This document shows positions 34,545 through 47,116 of a stretch of 64,000 nucleotides of DNA, piece after piece. A program made the position numbers and the translations under genes. The stretch comes from Rhizophagus irregularis (lineage: Eukaryota > Glomeromycota > Glomeromycetes > Glomerales > Glomeraceae): NCBI RefSeq assembly GCF_026210795.1, contig NC_089447.1:3040501-3104500 (forward strand), given 5' to 3'. The notes beneath the pieces are model-generated. The model ran no database searches, had not been told where the DNA came from, and worked only from the letters and a program-made list of their open reading frames with translations. Every line of letters begins with the position of its first letter. Position 1 is the stretch's first letter.

Positions 34545-36191
34545 TTACTGAACTTCTATATATTCAATTCTATGCACCGATCCCTGTTGAATTACACTTA
34601 AATGATCTACGATTCCACAGTCTGAGCATCCGTCAGAATTAACAGTGTATGCTATTTATAAATTTATAAATTTAAATAAATTCTAACTTGAAAATAAATA
34701 CAATATAATGATATATTATTTACCTGTTTTTGTTGTTTCTACAATAATAATCGAAGAAGCATTAGGAGACTGACTTTGGTTTTTTTCCTGTAACTCTGGC
34801 GGAGATATTATTATTGTTAATTCGTTAATTAAATCATACGATAAATTTTTGTTATCTTCATATTGTTTTGTATACTTCCTGAAGTTATAAGGATGCTCTT
34901 TGTTTCCTTCATTTTTTGTATATATAAAATTTCGTAACATGTCATAAATTTTGTCAGTATTTGGTCGGTTTTTAGGATTTTCATCCCAACATTTCTGAAT
35001 TATTTCCTTCAAAGGTTCCGGCGTTTTATCTCTAATGTTTGGACGTAATCCTTTGCATATATCGATTACGAGGTATTCATCATACGGCCGACTATTGAAA
35101 GGTCGATTTCCAAAAATTATTTCATTAATAATTATACCTAATGAATATATATCAGATGCCTGTGTATGTTTATTACCACGCAATACCTCAGGCGCAATAT
35201 ATGGCACTATTCCGAAGATCTCTTCCGATTTTCTTATTTCACCCGCTGATCTGCAAAGTCCAAAATCACTGATAGACACATCTGATATTCTATTGAACGA
35301 ATGCAAAATATTTCCCGAGTGAAGGTCTCTATGAATTATATTATAGCTATGAATACAGTTGAGTCCCAAACAAATGTGTTCTATAATGTCCAATTTGTCT
35401 TTCAATGTCAATGAGCTATAATGATTATCAAGATGATCACGCAAACTGCTCTTTTTTAATTCAAACACTAACGCATAATTAAGAGTTCCTGGTTCTCGCG
35501 TTATACCAAAACATTTTATTATATATTTATAACAATAATTGAAAAACTTTTTCAAAAATTTTAACTAAATTTAAAAAATGATCAATTAATATGAAGAAAA
35601 AGAAAGTTAATTTATACTCTCACTTGAACATACCTCATTTAGGAATTCTTCGCTTAAATCCTTTGAATTATTTAATATTTTTAAAGCAATTTCGAATGAT
35701 TCTGACCTTTTCCAGATATTAGATTCATAATCCCACTTTTCGATTTGTCCATCTGTCCAAGTGGCAGAATATACCTTAGCATTACCTCCTTTAGCTATAA
35801 ATTTAAGATCTGTAAATTTTTCGTATGGGATCCATTCTAAAATATGATTACTATAAGCTGAAGTTTGATTGTCTTTTATTAACTTATCAACATAATCATT
35901 CCCGCTAGTCCACCTATCAAAATCTTGTCGAAGTCTATTTGAATTACAAGATGAACACCAACGAGGAATTTTCTTTACTTGAGAACATCCTTTACATATT
36001 CCATATAACATACGATATTTTTCTTCTTCAGTTTCATTAATATAACATTTTCTACATTTCCAACCACGATTAAATTTATCGTTGCATTTTTCACATACAA
36101 TAATATTATAATCCTTATATTTTAATTTTCTTTCATCTTCATTCAAATCATAGTCGGATGATTTAAAAACAATTAGACTCCTTTTTGACAT
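34545..36191 (-). CDS. Protein kinase with N-terminal CxxC block (kinase 3)
   Basis: Exons 36191-35634, 35564-34724 and 34651-34545 join in phase to 501 residues. Cys pairs are CEKC, CRKC, CKGC and CSSC. The Gly-rich loop is altered (KGGNAKVYSA), the ATP Lys is in IALK, and HRDLHSGN, DFG, IAPE and NRPNT are all present, so activity is expected. The last exon gives GCSDCG and a longer tail than its paralogues, ending KVQ-like residues before TAA at 34545. It is very similar to kinase 4 (38097-39826) in coding and intron sequence, pointing to a recent tandem duplication. Start at the ATG at 36191 agrees with the SSDYDL motif spacing in the other copies. Substrate unknown. Confidence 0.85.
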
Positions 36192-36933
36192 TTTGATTCA
36201 ATTTAATCAGTTTGGATAATATGTTAATGAAACGCAAAAAAATAAATAAAATAAAGCAAAAAAGATGTAATAAATATTTTTTATGATAAGTTTAATCAAA
36301 TTTATTTTCTGATCCTTTAAATATAAATGAGCTCCCAAGGGGTTTAACCAAATTTGATCACGTTTAATTGATCTGCACAAATAACTGGAATTTTTCCGAA
36401 AAGACAACCTGCATAACCGTTTATAAATTTATAAATAGAAATATAGATTTTTAATATTTCGTTAACAATTATAAATTTATCGATCCAAATTTTAACGAAC
36501 AAGGCAAGGCAAAAATTGTCATTACAATCTGACCTCGGTAATCGGTATACCTATATTTGGTGTGATAATTTATTACTTTTCCACTATGTGAAAGAACGTA
36601 ATTCGATAACGATATAAGTTTAATTGTAATATCGAGCTAAAGATAGTTTTTATTTTTAGATGGTCAAAGCCACAAGTTCTGAACGAATTTCTTGCTGGAA
36701 TTCCCGGAAAGAATTTCACACACAAGCCACATAATTTTCATTTTTAGAAATAATCAAATGCGCCACAATTAGGTAAAATTTGATCACGTGACTAAATGCG
36801 TAGTTGCCGACTACGAGATCGCGTTGATAGTGTATTTACAATACTTGGTTTAATCATTGGCTTCAAGAACATAGAAGTTAATACGCGAGAAAATCAGTAA
36901 GAATGATTTTCGGAATAGGTTTATTTAGAGTAA
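36192..36933. other. Intergenic, nothing recognised
   Basis: AT-rich. The minus-strand frames here have no motifs. The stretch just upstream of kinase 3 presumably holds its promoter, but no element stands out. Confidence 0.4.
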
Positions 36934-37407
36934 TACGGAAAGGGCCCTAGATATAACGAAGTAGGCATCCGAACCGATCAGGCCTTCGTTATGAGAAAAT
37001 TCGTTAATGCTACTGTATAACGAATTATTCGGTATAGCGGAAAATTTGGTATAATGCAGTAAAATAGAGGAAAAAAAGGCAAAGGAAACTTCGAAACATA
37101 AATCATCCATCTTTGATAAAACGAATTAAAAAGTGGTAAAATTGCTTATTTGAGAAAAATTTCATAAAAACCAGCATCAAACTGCAAAAATCTCCGTTAT
37201 AAAAAAAAATCGTTCTAAAAGAAATTCGTTATAACAGGGGTCATTTACATACGTGAATTTATAAATTTTTTGTTATACGGCATTTTATATTAGTAAAATC
37301 CGGGGTAACACATTTTTTTTCATACGATTAAATGCGTACCACACTAAAGATTCGTTATATCGTGAAATTCATTATATCAAAATTCGCTATAGAAAGGGCT
37401 GACTGTA
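36934..37407. mobile_element. pogo-like element, imperfect ends
   Basis: The right end ATAGAAAGGGCTGACTGTA and the left end TACGGAAAGGGCCCTAGATA are imperfect inverted partners, followed on both sides by ATAACGAA motifs. The minus-strand open frame at 36925-37110 is inside the element and not a gene. No transposase coding. Confidence 0.5.
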
Positions 37408-37466
37408 TAGTGCACATTATACAATGATGTATATACAGTATAACAAAGAAATCACTGTGCAATAAT

Positions 37467-37822
37467 AAAGAAATCTAAGAAGACTATTGTGATTTCTGAT
37501 TCAGAGGACGATTGTGACGATAATAACAACAATAAGGAAACAAGGAAAACACTATTACAGAACTTTAATTGAGTATGATAACTAGATTTAAAAGTATGTG
37601 AACGTAACTTAAGGGAACGAGAAGCAAAGTTCGTGTAATGGAATTATCGAATCTTGAGAAGGACCGTGAATTAAATCTAAATCAGTTTTTAATTATTAGC
37701 TTAGAATACTATAAATTAATAATTCAGTCGGTGCTAGCAGGGTATGAGAATAAGAAAAATAATTCTTTGACTAAAAATGTAAAGCAGTGTTTTTATAAAC
37801 ATAACAATATAGTAATAAAATA
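37467..37822 (+). pseudogene. Coding remnant with acidic N-part and coiled-coil-like C-part
   Basis: The frame reads KKTIVISDSEDDCDDNNNNK, then after breaks CERNLREREAK and MELSNLEKDRELNLNQ, ending YENKKNNSLTKN. Stops interrupt near 37575. The heptad-like Leu/Arg/Glu pattern suggests a helical region. Family unknown. Confidence 0.35.
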
Positions 37823-38096
37823 ATTTTAAAAAATTAAGCTGTTGAGTATATATTATACTAATTAAACTTTATACATACAACTGTGTATAATAAATTCTAT
37901 ATACTCGATATCAATTTTAGCGTTCAGCAAACCGATCCTACCTATACTACTTTCTTACAGGTTTATTTATAATCACAGAATTTGAAGAATCAAATGTTTG
38001 TGCTTGTTGGAAAGTATCATTTATATATTAAAAAATTTAATTCGTCTATACTTCAATGTTTTATTAATTTTATTACTTGTCTAATGTCTATATCTA

Positions 38097-39826
38097 CTAA
38101 TCTTTATATAATGATTTCTTGTAAGAGTTAACGCTTAAATAATTTTCAATTGCACAATCAAAGCATTCGTCACATCCAGAAATGTTTACTATTATAATAA
38201 TTTAATGAATTTTAATAATTTTAATTAAATACTCGACTTAAAATAAATAAAATATGATGATATATTATTTACCTGACTTTGTTGTTCCTATAACAATAAT
38301 CGAAGAAGTTCGATTAACTTTAGCAGACTTATTTTGATTTTTTTCTTGTGACTCTGATGGCGATATTATTATTGTTGATTCGTTTAATTCATTAACTAAA
38401 TCATACGATGAATTTTTGTTTTCTTCATATTGTTTTGTATACTTCCTGAAGTTATAAGGATGTTCCTTGTTCCCCTCATTTTTTGTATATATAAAATCTC
38501 GCAACATATCATGAAGTTTATCAGTATTTGGTCGGTTTTTGGGATTTTCATCCCAACATTTCTGAATTATTTCCTTCAAAGGTTCCGGCGTTTTATCTCT
38601 AATGTTTGGACGTAATCCTTCGCATATTTCGATTGCGAGGCGTTCATCATACGCCCGACTATTGAAAGGTCGATTTCCGAAAATTATTTCATTAATAATT
38701 ATACCTAACGAATATATATCAGATGCCTGAGTGTATTCATTGCCACGCAATACCTCAGGCGCAATATATGGCACTATTCCGTAGATGTTCTCTTTTGAAT
38801 TTTCTGATTTTATTTCACCCGCTGGTCTACAAAGTCCAAAATCACTGATAGATGCATCTGATATCTTTTTGAACGAATGCAAAATATTTCCCGAGTGAAG
38901 GTCTCTATGAATTATATTATAACTATGAATACAGTTAAGTCCCAAACAAATGTGTTCTATAATGTCTAATTTGTCTTTCAATGTCAATGAGTTATAATGA
39001 TTATCAAGATAATCACGCAAACTGCAATCTTTTAATTCGAACACTAACGCATAATTAAGAGTATTTGGTTCTTGTGTTATACCGAAACATTTTATTATAT
39101 ATTTATAACAATAATTTGGAAACTTTCTCAAAAATTTTAACTAAATTAAAAAAAAAAATGATTAATTGATATGAAGAAAAAAGAGAGTTAATTTATACTC
39201 TCATTTAAACATACCTCGTTTAGGAATTCTTCACTTAAATCCTTTGAATTATTTAATATCTTTAAAGCAATTTTAAATGGTCCTGACCTTTTCCAGATAT
39301 TAGATCCGTGATCCCACTTTTCGATTCTTCCATTTGTCCAAGTTGCAGAGTATACTTCAGCAAAACCCCCTTTAGCTATAAATTTAAAATCTGTAAATTT
39401 TTCGTATGGGATCCATTCTAAAATGTGGTTGCTAGAAGCTGAAGCTTGATTGTCTTTTATTAAATTATTAACAAAATCATTTCCGCTAGTCCACTTATCA
39501 AAATTTTGTCGAAGTCTATTTGAGTTGCAAGGTGGACACCAACAGGGAATTTTCATTGCTTGAGAACATTCTTTACATATTCCATATAACATACGATGTT
39601 TTCCTTCTTCAGTTTCATTAATATAACATTTTCTACAATGCCAATCACGATTAAATTTTTCGTTACATTTTTCACATAAAATAATGTTATAATCCTTATA
39701 TTTTAATTTTCTTTCATCTTTATCCAAATCATAGTCCGATGATTTAAAAATTCCTTCAATTTTCTTTATTTTATCGTCATTATTATAGCTATTGTTATTG
39801 ATACTATTTCTTTTTGACAATAACAT
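38097..39826 (-). CDS. Protein kinase with N-terminal CxxC block (kinase 4)
   Basis: Exons 39826-39215, 39140-38273 and 38188-38097 join in phase to 523 residues. Cys pairs are CEKC, CRKC, CKEC and CPPC. The kinase motifs are canonical: KGGFAEVYSA, IALK, HRDLHSGN, DFGLCRP, IAPEVLRG and NRPNT. The N terminus carries an extra Asn-rich stretch compared with kinase 3. The third exon encodes GCDECFDCAIE. Intron positions are identical to those in kinases 1-3. Closest to kinase 3 throughout, so the two are tandem duplicates about 2 kb apart. Expected to be active; role unknown. Confidence 0.87.
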
Positions 39827-41118
39827 TATGTTATTTTACGGATAAGTTTATTATAAAATTTAATTAGAAAGGGGTAATCGAATTAGGTAAGGTTCACGTT
39901 AAAAAAAAGTAAAATATAAAATGAAAATGTAAAAATGTGCCCTTAAATAAAAATAATGATTTATTTTTTCGGAGTTTTATTTATGATCCTAACCATATTT
40001 ATTTTATTATTACAATACTTACGGAGTTATTTGTTAATCATGCATGCCTAATGCAAAGTCGTTTCGAATGGTGAATGAAAGTCTGCGGATTTGCAGATAT
40101 ATTCTTTCTTAAAAGAAAGGTAAAATCCGAAAATGTGAATAATCTTTAAGTATTTTTTTCTTTTTTTTTTCTTAATAGAAGGCCAAGATAATTTTTTCAT
40201 CATTACATAAAGGTATAATACAAATAATTTTCCGAGTTGTTAATTGAGTATAATCACGGGATTATATCACGTGACTTAGTGACAATTAATAAAATATTCA
40301 AACTATACTATTGATTGCTCCTCTTATAAGTATTCATAGAATAGAAAAAAAAATTCTTGGATGTTGTATTGATTGTTCCTTCTAAAATAACACTATAATT
40401 TATTATTATTATTATTATTATACTCAAAGGGAATGATACTGTAACAAAGAACAAGAGTAGTTATTTTAAAGATTATTATATTTCAATAAATGAATATAAT
40501 TAAATAACAATAAAATATAAAATTTATATAATTTAAAATCATTTTATTTTATTTATTTTAAAAAATTATTTGCATTTTTATTACAAATAATTTTTTTTGT
40601 TTTTCATAATGAATTCTAAATACTGTACTAAAATTTTAGATAATTACAATTCTAGTGAGATTACTAAATTTAAAGACAAATTTTTTTAGTATTATAATCA
40701 TTTTTAAAAGTGCAAAAATTTTATCAATAGGTAATTATTAATTTTTAATATATAATTAGTAAATTAATATAAATTGTTTATATTAATTTAATTATTAAAA
40801 AAAAAAATGTTTGAAATAGTTTAATTTTCACTAAAAATAGATGAAGGTTAAATTTATAGTAACTGTTTAAGGAATAAGGAATATATATATTAAAAAATAA
40901 TTGAAAATTTAAAACTATCACCTAAAAAAAAAAAAAAATTCTAAAATAATAAAAAATTTATTAGTAATTTTAATTTAAATTTTTAAAAAGTTATTAAAGT
41001 TTTAAACTTTTTAATATAATCACTAAGTATTATTTATATTTAACTTTATATTTTTTTAAAAAATAAATATAATATATTTTTTTTTAATTATTTAATAATT
41101 TTAAAAATATACAATAAT
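39827..41118. other. AT-rich intergenic stretch
   Basis: Homopolymer-rich with an ATT microsatellite at about 40398-40422. No supported gene. The region immediately above 39826 should contain the kinase 4 promoter; no motif is diagnostic. Confidence 0.5.
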
Positions 41119-42208
41119 ATAGTCAACTCTCTTTATAGTCACACATTTAGGACAGTCCATACTTGGTAATTATAAAGTATAAAAAATTTCTTATATAATA
41201 TATATCATAATTCCAGCCAAAAATTAACATAATTTTAACCAAAATTATACTTAAAACTTTATTGTATCGTAACTCTACCAATTTTAATCATAGAGGGATG
41301 ATCTTATTGCCATTTGATTCGTCTTAATAAAATGATTCTAATGATATAAAATACATCAAAATCCAATCACTAGATCAATTTTTGAAATTAAAAAATATTA
41401 ATAGTTTTTATGCAATAACTCTGCTAATATTGGAGATGATCTTACTACCATTTGATTTGTTTTGATAAGACAAATCTAATGGTATAAAATGCATCAAAAT
41501 CCAATTACTAGATCAATTTCTGAAATAAAAAATATTAAATAGTTTTTAAGTAGTAATTCCATCAATATCAATATTGATCACAAAGAGATGAGTTTACCAC
41601 CATTTGATTCGTCTTGATGAGGTGATTCCAATGAACTATTAATCGTTCTTTTATAATCACTAAGTATTAAGAAATTTAGCAAAATGTTAAATGGCATAGT
41701 AAACATAAATTAAAAAATATTATAATACTGATTTTTAACATTTTGTTGAATAACTCATCAGCCAGTGATCGTAAAAAGACAAAACTTTACAAATAAGTTC
41801 TGCTTGAGAAATTAAGTACTCAGTGGTTGCCTCGTAAGGATGATAGAATACTGGCCCAAAGATGCTTCAAAAAGAGGTAAAGAAAGGCCTAGTTATACAA
41901 TACTTAGTAAAGTAAAAAGATAAAACCACTACCACTCGATTCATTTCAATAAGACGAATCTAACAAACTATGATACATCTTTGTACAATTATTAGATGAC
42001 AAGTTATTTAATATATTTTTTATATAATTGTGATTATAAATAGTTTTTTTTAATATAAGATTTTTAAAGATAGGTGTAATAATAACTATAGATAGATTGT
42101 GACTATATAGAATAGATTTTAATAATAAAGTGTTTGAACATTCAACTAGTATGACTATATAGTAGAATATGACTATAACAGGAGTGACTATAGAGAAAGT
42201 TGACTGTA
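41119..42208. mobile_element. pogo-like element of about 1.1 kb
   Basis: The left end TATAGTCAACTCTCTTTATA and right end CTATAGAGAAAGTTGACTGTA are inverted partners with TA at each side. The interior carries several copies of a CATTTGATTCGTCTTRATRA motif (about 41309, 41451, 41601) followed by GATTCTAATG-type text, also seen near 57.7, 58.3 and 63.9 kb. No transposase frame. Confidence 0.65.
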
Positions 42209-42672
42209 TTAGAAAAAAAACTCTTTTTAGTCATAGTATTTATAGCTGTTTTTTTATAAAAATAATTTTTATTTAGTAATTTTTTCTTTTAGCATCTTGA
42301 AAAAAATTCTAGATGTAAACAGATAATAAAAAATAGTTAAACTGAAAATATACTAATGGAAAAAGATAAAAAAAATGAATATAGATGATAACCTATATTA
42401 AATAATAATGTTTTAACTGATATTAAATAACTTATAACTTTTGGTATTATAGATATTATAAAAAAGTATACATAAATTCTAATTGGTCCAGTTCTAATCT
42501 AATAATCTGGACTAAAAATTCAGATTTATCCAGTCTGGATTGATGTTTCAACTTAAACCAAAATATTCAGTCCAGTCCAATCCTAGATTATAAATCTAAT
42601 CTGAACTGAATTAAACAGGTTGGGACTAAATTAGACTGAATAATTATTTTCACAATAATTTTATATTAAAAC
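42209..42672. other. Repeat-like sequence, unassigned
   Basis: From about 42482 the sequence contains repeated GGACTGAA/CCAGTCCA motifs that resume after the MITE at 43205-43370. This suggests a decayed element with subterminal repeats in which the MITE landed. Its ends were not defined. Confidence 0.35.
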
Positions 42673-42969
42673 AGGACCCCGGATATCTAATATAAAGGTC
42701 ATAATGGACTTTTGGCCAAAAACACCCCTTTTTGCTGAAACTCATAAAATCGTTTTTTGTAAATATCTCAGCATCCAGTAATTCAATTTTAATGAACTTT
42801 TTTTTATTTTGTAGCCCTCATTTAGCTCTACAATTTAAAAAAATGTTCATCAAAATTGGACCACTGGATGCCGAGATATTTACAAAAAACGATTTTTTGA
42901 GCCCCTGAAAAATGGGCCAATCTGCCGAAAGTGTGACTTATGACCTGTTTTGGAGATATCCGGGGTCCT
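42673..42969 (-). mobile_element. Fold-back MITE, copy 2 of 3 (297 bp)
   Basis: Same element as 11145-11440 in opposite orientation. The ends are AGGACCCCGG and its complement. The target duplication ATTAAAAC (42665-42672 and 42970-42977) is perfect. Sequence divergence from copies 1 and 3 is a few percent at most by eye, suggesting recent spread. Confidence 0.9.
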
Positions 42970-43550
42970 ATTAAAACCATTATAATTATTTAATTATTAA
43001 ATAAAAAAATGTTGAAAATATTTTTTTTAATATATTATTATAAAAAAAATGTTTTTGTGATATTTTTATAATTAATTTAATAAAAAAATATTGCAAAACA
43101 TTTTTTTAAAGTAATTTTAATTAAAAAAATATTGTAAAATATTTTTCAAAGTAATTTTAATTAAAACAAAAAAATGTTGCAAAATATTTTTTCAAAGTAA
43201 TTATAATTATAGAACTGGACCGAATTAGACTAAAATAACTGGACTGATCTGGTCTAGCTCTGAATTATCTTTTAATATAAATTAGACTAAACTGAAATAA
43301 ACTAATTTTTCAGTTTGATTTTGAATTACTTTCCAATCTGAACCAATCTGAACAATTTAGAACTTTAGGTATGTAGAAATTTTAATATATAAAATTCCTA
43401 TACAAAAAATACTTTAAGAAAATTTTTGATAATACTTTAGAAATTTTTCAATATAAGCTATTCTCACTAAAGATAATAAATAATTTTTTTTTTAAATTTA
43501 CTCAATTCTAACTACAGTTTTTAAAAGTTTTTTGAAAAGTAATAAAACTA

Positions 43551-43795
43551 TACATCCAAATTTTTATTATATTACAAATTAGTTAAAGATTAAAATGTAG
43601 CAAAATTTGAATTTAATTCAATCAGCCAATTTAAAATTAAATAGATTTTATAGGTTTTTATAACAAAAGTTTTAAGATTGCAATTTTTTAGCTAATTTAA
43701 TCTCTGCTGATTTTTAAAAAAGTAAGATAAAGGTCAAATTTTGCTACTTTTTGGTCTTTAGCCAATTCTGCTATATTACAAAAAATTGGATGTGT
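43551..43795. mobile_element. Inverted-repeat element of about 245 bp
   Basis: The left end TACATCCAAATTTTTATTAT and right end CAAAAAATTGGATGTGTA are inverted partners, with further pairing through TGTAGCAAAATTTGAA and TCAAATTTTGCTAC. Flanking TA is compatible with a mariner-type duplication. Confidence 0.5.
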
Positions 43796-44858
43796 AATTT
43801 TCTGAAAATTTTTCAAAAACCGAAAAAGACCAAAAAACTATTTTCCATCTTTAATTCTCACTTTCTTCTTTGTTTAAAATTATTTACTCTATTTAACTAG
43901 TTTTTCAGAGCTTTTCCAATTCAAATGCATATACAGCTATTAAAAAAGAAACTCTTTAAAAGATTTTGGCAACTCTTTTGCATAAAATTGGATACATATC
44001 TGGCTATTTTTCAAAATCTGCTAATAGTACAACAAATTACAACAGAAATGGAAAATAATTTATATTTTTGGAATATTTGAATATTAATGGCAGCTATCCT
44101 AGTATTATATATAGCCAAATAATTTTCAGTCTTGTGGAACGAAATTATTTTTCATTTTTAAACAACTTTAATAATCTTGGTCTTATATATGCTTACTTAT
44201 AGTAAGAAAGGACAGAGGCAAATAAGGTTTTTTATGGAATAAATAGCTTTAAATTTTCTTTTCTTCTTTTTGTTTTTATTAAATATATTTGTTTTTTTTT
44301 TATTTTTTACCATTTTGCATTTTTTTGATTCATCAAATTATAATATAAATAGAATTATATTATTAAATGAAACAGAAATCTATAGATTTGAAATAAACTA
44401 CCAGTATTATTTTATTTCTTTAATGATCATCATTTGTTTAAAAATGGAATAGCCAAAATTCAAAACGGAATAGTTTAAATTAAACAATAAGACTTAATCG
44501 GCAAAACAAAGCCCACGCCCACTGTGCGAAGGATGTTTATATTAGAATTTTTTACTTTGTTAAAAAAAGTGGGCAATTTAATTTAATTTACTTAAAGTGG
44601 GGAAGCAAATTAAAACTGGTGTCCAAAATCCAAAGTTTAAAAATTAAATATTGTCGGATTTATATGAATAACTGATTTATTTGATGTATTTTTATTATTT
44701 ACAGTATATTAAAGACGTAAACTTGACTACAAACTAATGCGTCAAGATATTAAATTATTAGGAATTGAGAAGGTTAAAAATTTATTATATTCGTAAGATT
44801 TTAAATTTACAGGCTCGAAAAAAAAGTATTTATTATACATATAAAGAATATTTTAAAA
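43796..44858. other. AT-rich intergenic stretch
   Basis: No supported gene. The plus-strand frame at 44270-44452 is a T-rich hydrophobic run without a motif. Confidence 0.45.
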
Positions 44859-47116
44859 CTACAATACTTCACCATAAAAATCACCAAACCAAAAGCCATT
44901 AGGACTTTTTCTTTGATTACCTAAAATTTCTTCAGATACTTTAGCCATCCTTAAAAGAGTAGCTTCATCAAACCACTTTGCAACAAATTGTAGTCCGATA
45001 GGTAATTGATTATTATCATAACCTGCTGGTATTGTTACTGCTGGTATACCAGAAAAGTTAACAAAGTTAGTAAATCTTGTTAAAACTGGGATTAAATTTG
45101 AATTATCTCCATAAGTTAATGATTGTGAATAAATTTTCGGTGCCGTAATTGGTGTGGTTGGAGTTAAAATTAAATTTACTTGTGTATTAAATAAATTTGA
45201 AAGACTGCGCATAAAACGTGTACGTAATTGTTGTGCGATAACTAAAGAAATTAAAGGATCAAAAGGTTAATATTTATTGTTATTGAAAAGAAATTGTAAA
45301 AATTTATACTCACCATAATCCTATAAAGAAAATTTTAAACCAATTTTTTTAGTAAGAAAATATAAAAATTTCAAAAAGATTAAATTAGTAACTTACCGTT
45401 GTCGTTATAGATTCAAGCGGATATGCATTATATCTAGTATTGCAATTAAATTTATGAAAATCCTCTTTGTACTGTTTCAAAGGAATAAGTAGTTCTGAAC
45501 CAGCAGTAACAAAAAGAGCAAGCTCAACTTCCTTCAGATCAGGGATATCGATTTCAATGATTTTTGCTCCACGTAGTTGTAATTTTTTAATAAAATCATT
45601 TAATGATAAAGTTATGGCTGAATTGTAAACTTCTCTATTCCATTCTGAATATATTCCAATTTTTAAGTCTGATAAATCTTTGGTATTATACAGACCAGTT
45701 AACGTCGGTAAGGGTTGGTGATACGTGTTGAGATCTTCATCATCTCTTCCTGCCATCACAAAATAGGCTAATGCTAAATCATCTGCAGTTGCTGCAATAG
45801 GACCTGACACGGTTAGCGTAGGAAAGGTTGAAACTAAATAAATAAAGTTTTATTATCACCATTTCACATTTCAGAACATTTTAAAATAATATAACTAAAT
45901 AGTACATTCTCCTTTTGCAGAAAATCTTCCCCATGTGGTTTTTAATCCGTAAATACCACAACAGGCAGAAGGAATTCTAATTGATCCGCCAGTATCGGAA
46001 CCAATCGCGATTGGACATAATCCCGAAGCAACTGCAGCGGCACTACCAGAACTTGATCCACCAGGATAATAATTGATGTTATAAGGATTACGTGCTGTAC
46101 CCACACTTGGGTTATTTCCAGTAACGCTGTAAAACTTTTTTTTTAAAAAAAATTCTTTAAAAAACTTAAAAAAGAAAAAAAAAATTTTTTACCCAAATGC
46201 CATTTCATGCATACTAGTCTTCCCTATAATAATTGCACCCTTTTCTCTAAGCCTTTTGATAATAGTAGCGTCAGTTTGAGCAGAAGCTCCTCGATTAATA
46301 AATGTTGTGCCAACATTTGTTTCGTATCCTTTTACATCCATGTCATCTTTAATTGCTACAGGTACACCATCAAGTGGTCCTAATGAACAATTACTTGCAT
46401 ATCGATTTGCAGATGCTGTTGCCTGCGTTATAATATCTCCTCGATCATATTTTATAATGGCATTCAGAGGTGGATTGCATTTAAGAGATTCTTCTAATTT
46501 TCCTATAAGAATTTCGCATATCTATTTTGATTTTTACATTTGAAATTTTTTTTAAATTTTTAAATTTTAGATTGATTTGACTGGTTTGACCCTGACTCAC
46601 TTGAAGAGGTGTTGTCCTTTTGGTAAGATAAGCTTTACGAAGATCACTTGCACGTAAAAATCCAGAATAACTTTGTTCTACACTTTCAAAAATTTTCAAT
46701 CCATCTACTACCTTTTAAAATAAAATTAAAATTAAATTATTGCTGAAAATTTTTTTAAAACAATGAGCAAACCTTAGTTTCTTCAATTCCAAAATATTCT
46801 TTTGGTAGAGGAAGTGATAAATTTGTAGGACATTCTTCAAGTTTAAGCTTTCCCAAACCGTTTAATTCTGCGTTTCGAAGTAGTAAAGATGTTAATCCTG
46901 GCACGTAATCTAGAAGGAATAAATAAATTCGGAATGAAAATCCGCTAATCGACGGTGTTTCTATCCGTTTGGTAACCTAAAGTAATATTTAAAAATTTAT
47001 ATAGTTCTTTTTCTTTAAAAAAATAAAATAAAATAAAATAAAATAATAAAAAAAGTATAGCTTACTTCATGATTCCTGCTTTCTTCGGCTTTTAATCGTT
47101 GTTCTGAGGAAGACAT
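44859..47116 (-). CDS. Amidase (amidase signature family), eight exons
   Basis: Exons 47116-47066, 46976-46773, 46711-46601, 46521-46193, 46126-45906, 45833-45397, 45320-45314 and 45241-44859 join in phase to 580 residues. The Ser-cisSer-Lys triad is visible: Lys180 in GVPVAIKDD, Ser256 in YPGGSSSGS and Ser280 in [21 protein letters not shown]. The 24-residue Ser-Ser spacing is that of fatty acid amide hydrolase. The C-terminal [21 protein letters not shown] and [14 protein letters not shown] are standard. It hydrolyses C-N amide bonds; the substrate (acetamide, fatty acid amides or other) cannot be read. N-terminal 90 residues precede the core, with one hydrophobic stretch ([15 protein letters not shown]) that could touch membrane. 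Exon 7 is only seven bases and is required for the [11 protein letters not shown] motif. No damage seen. Confidence 0.92.
47022..47049 (+). repeat. AAAAT microsatellite
   Basis: Five to six AAAAT units within the first intron of the amidase gene. Confidence 0.8.

Noticed and set aside
35035-35322. Plus-strand open frame antisense to kinase 3
   Set aside because: Shadow of the conserved kinase sequence.
44270-44452. T-rich 60-codon open frame
   Set aside because: Composition alone explains it.
46307-46543. Plus-strand open frame in the amidase gene
   Set aside because: Antisense shadow of exon 4.
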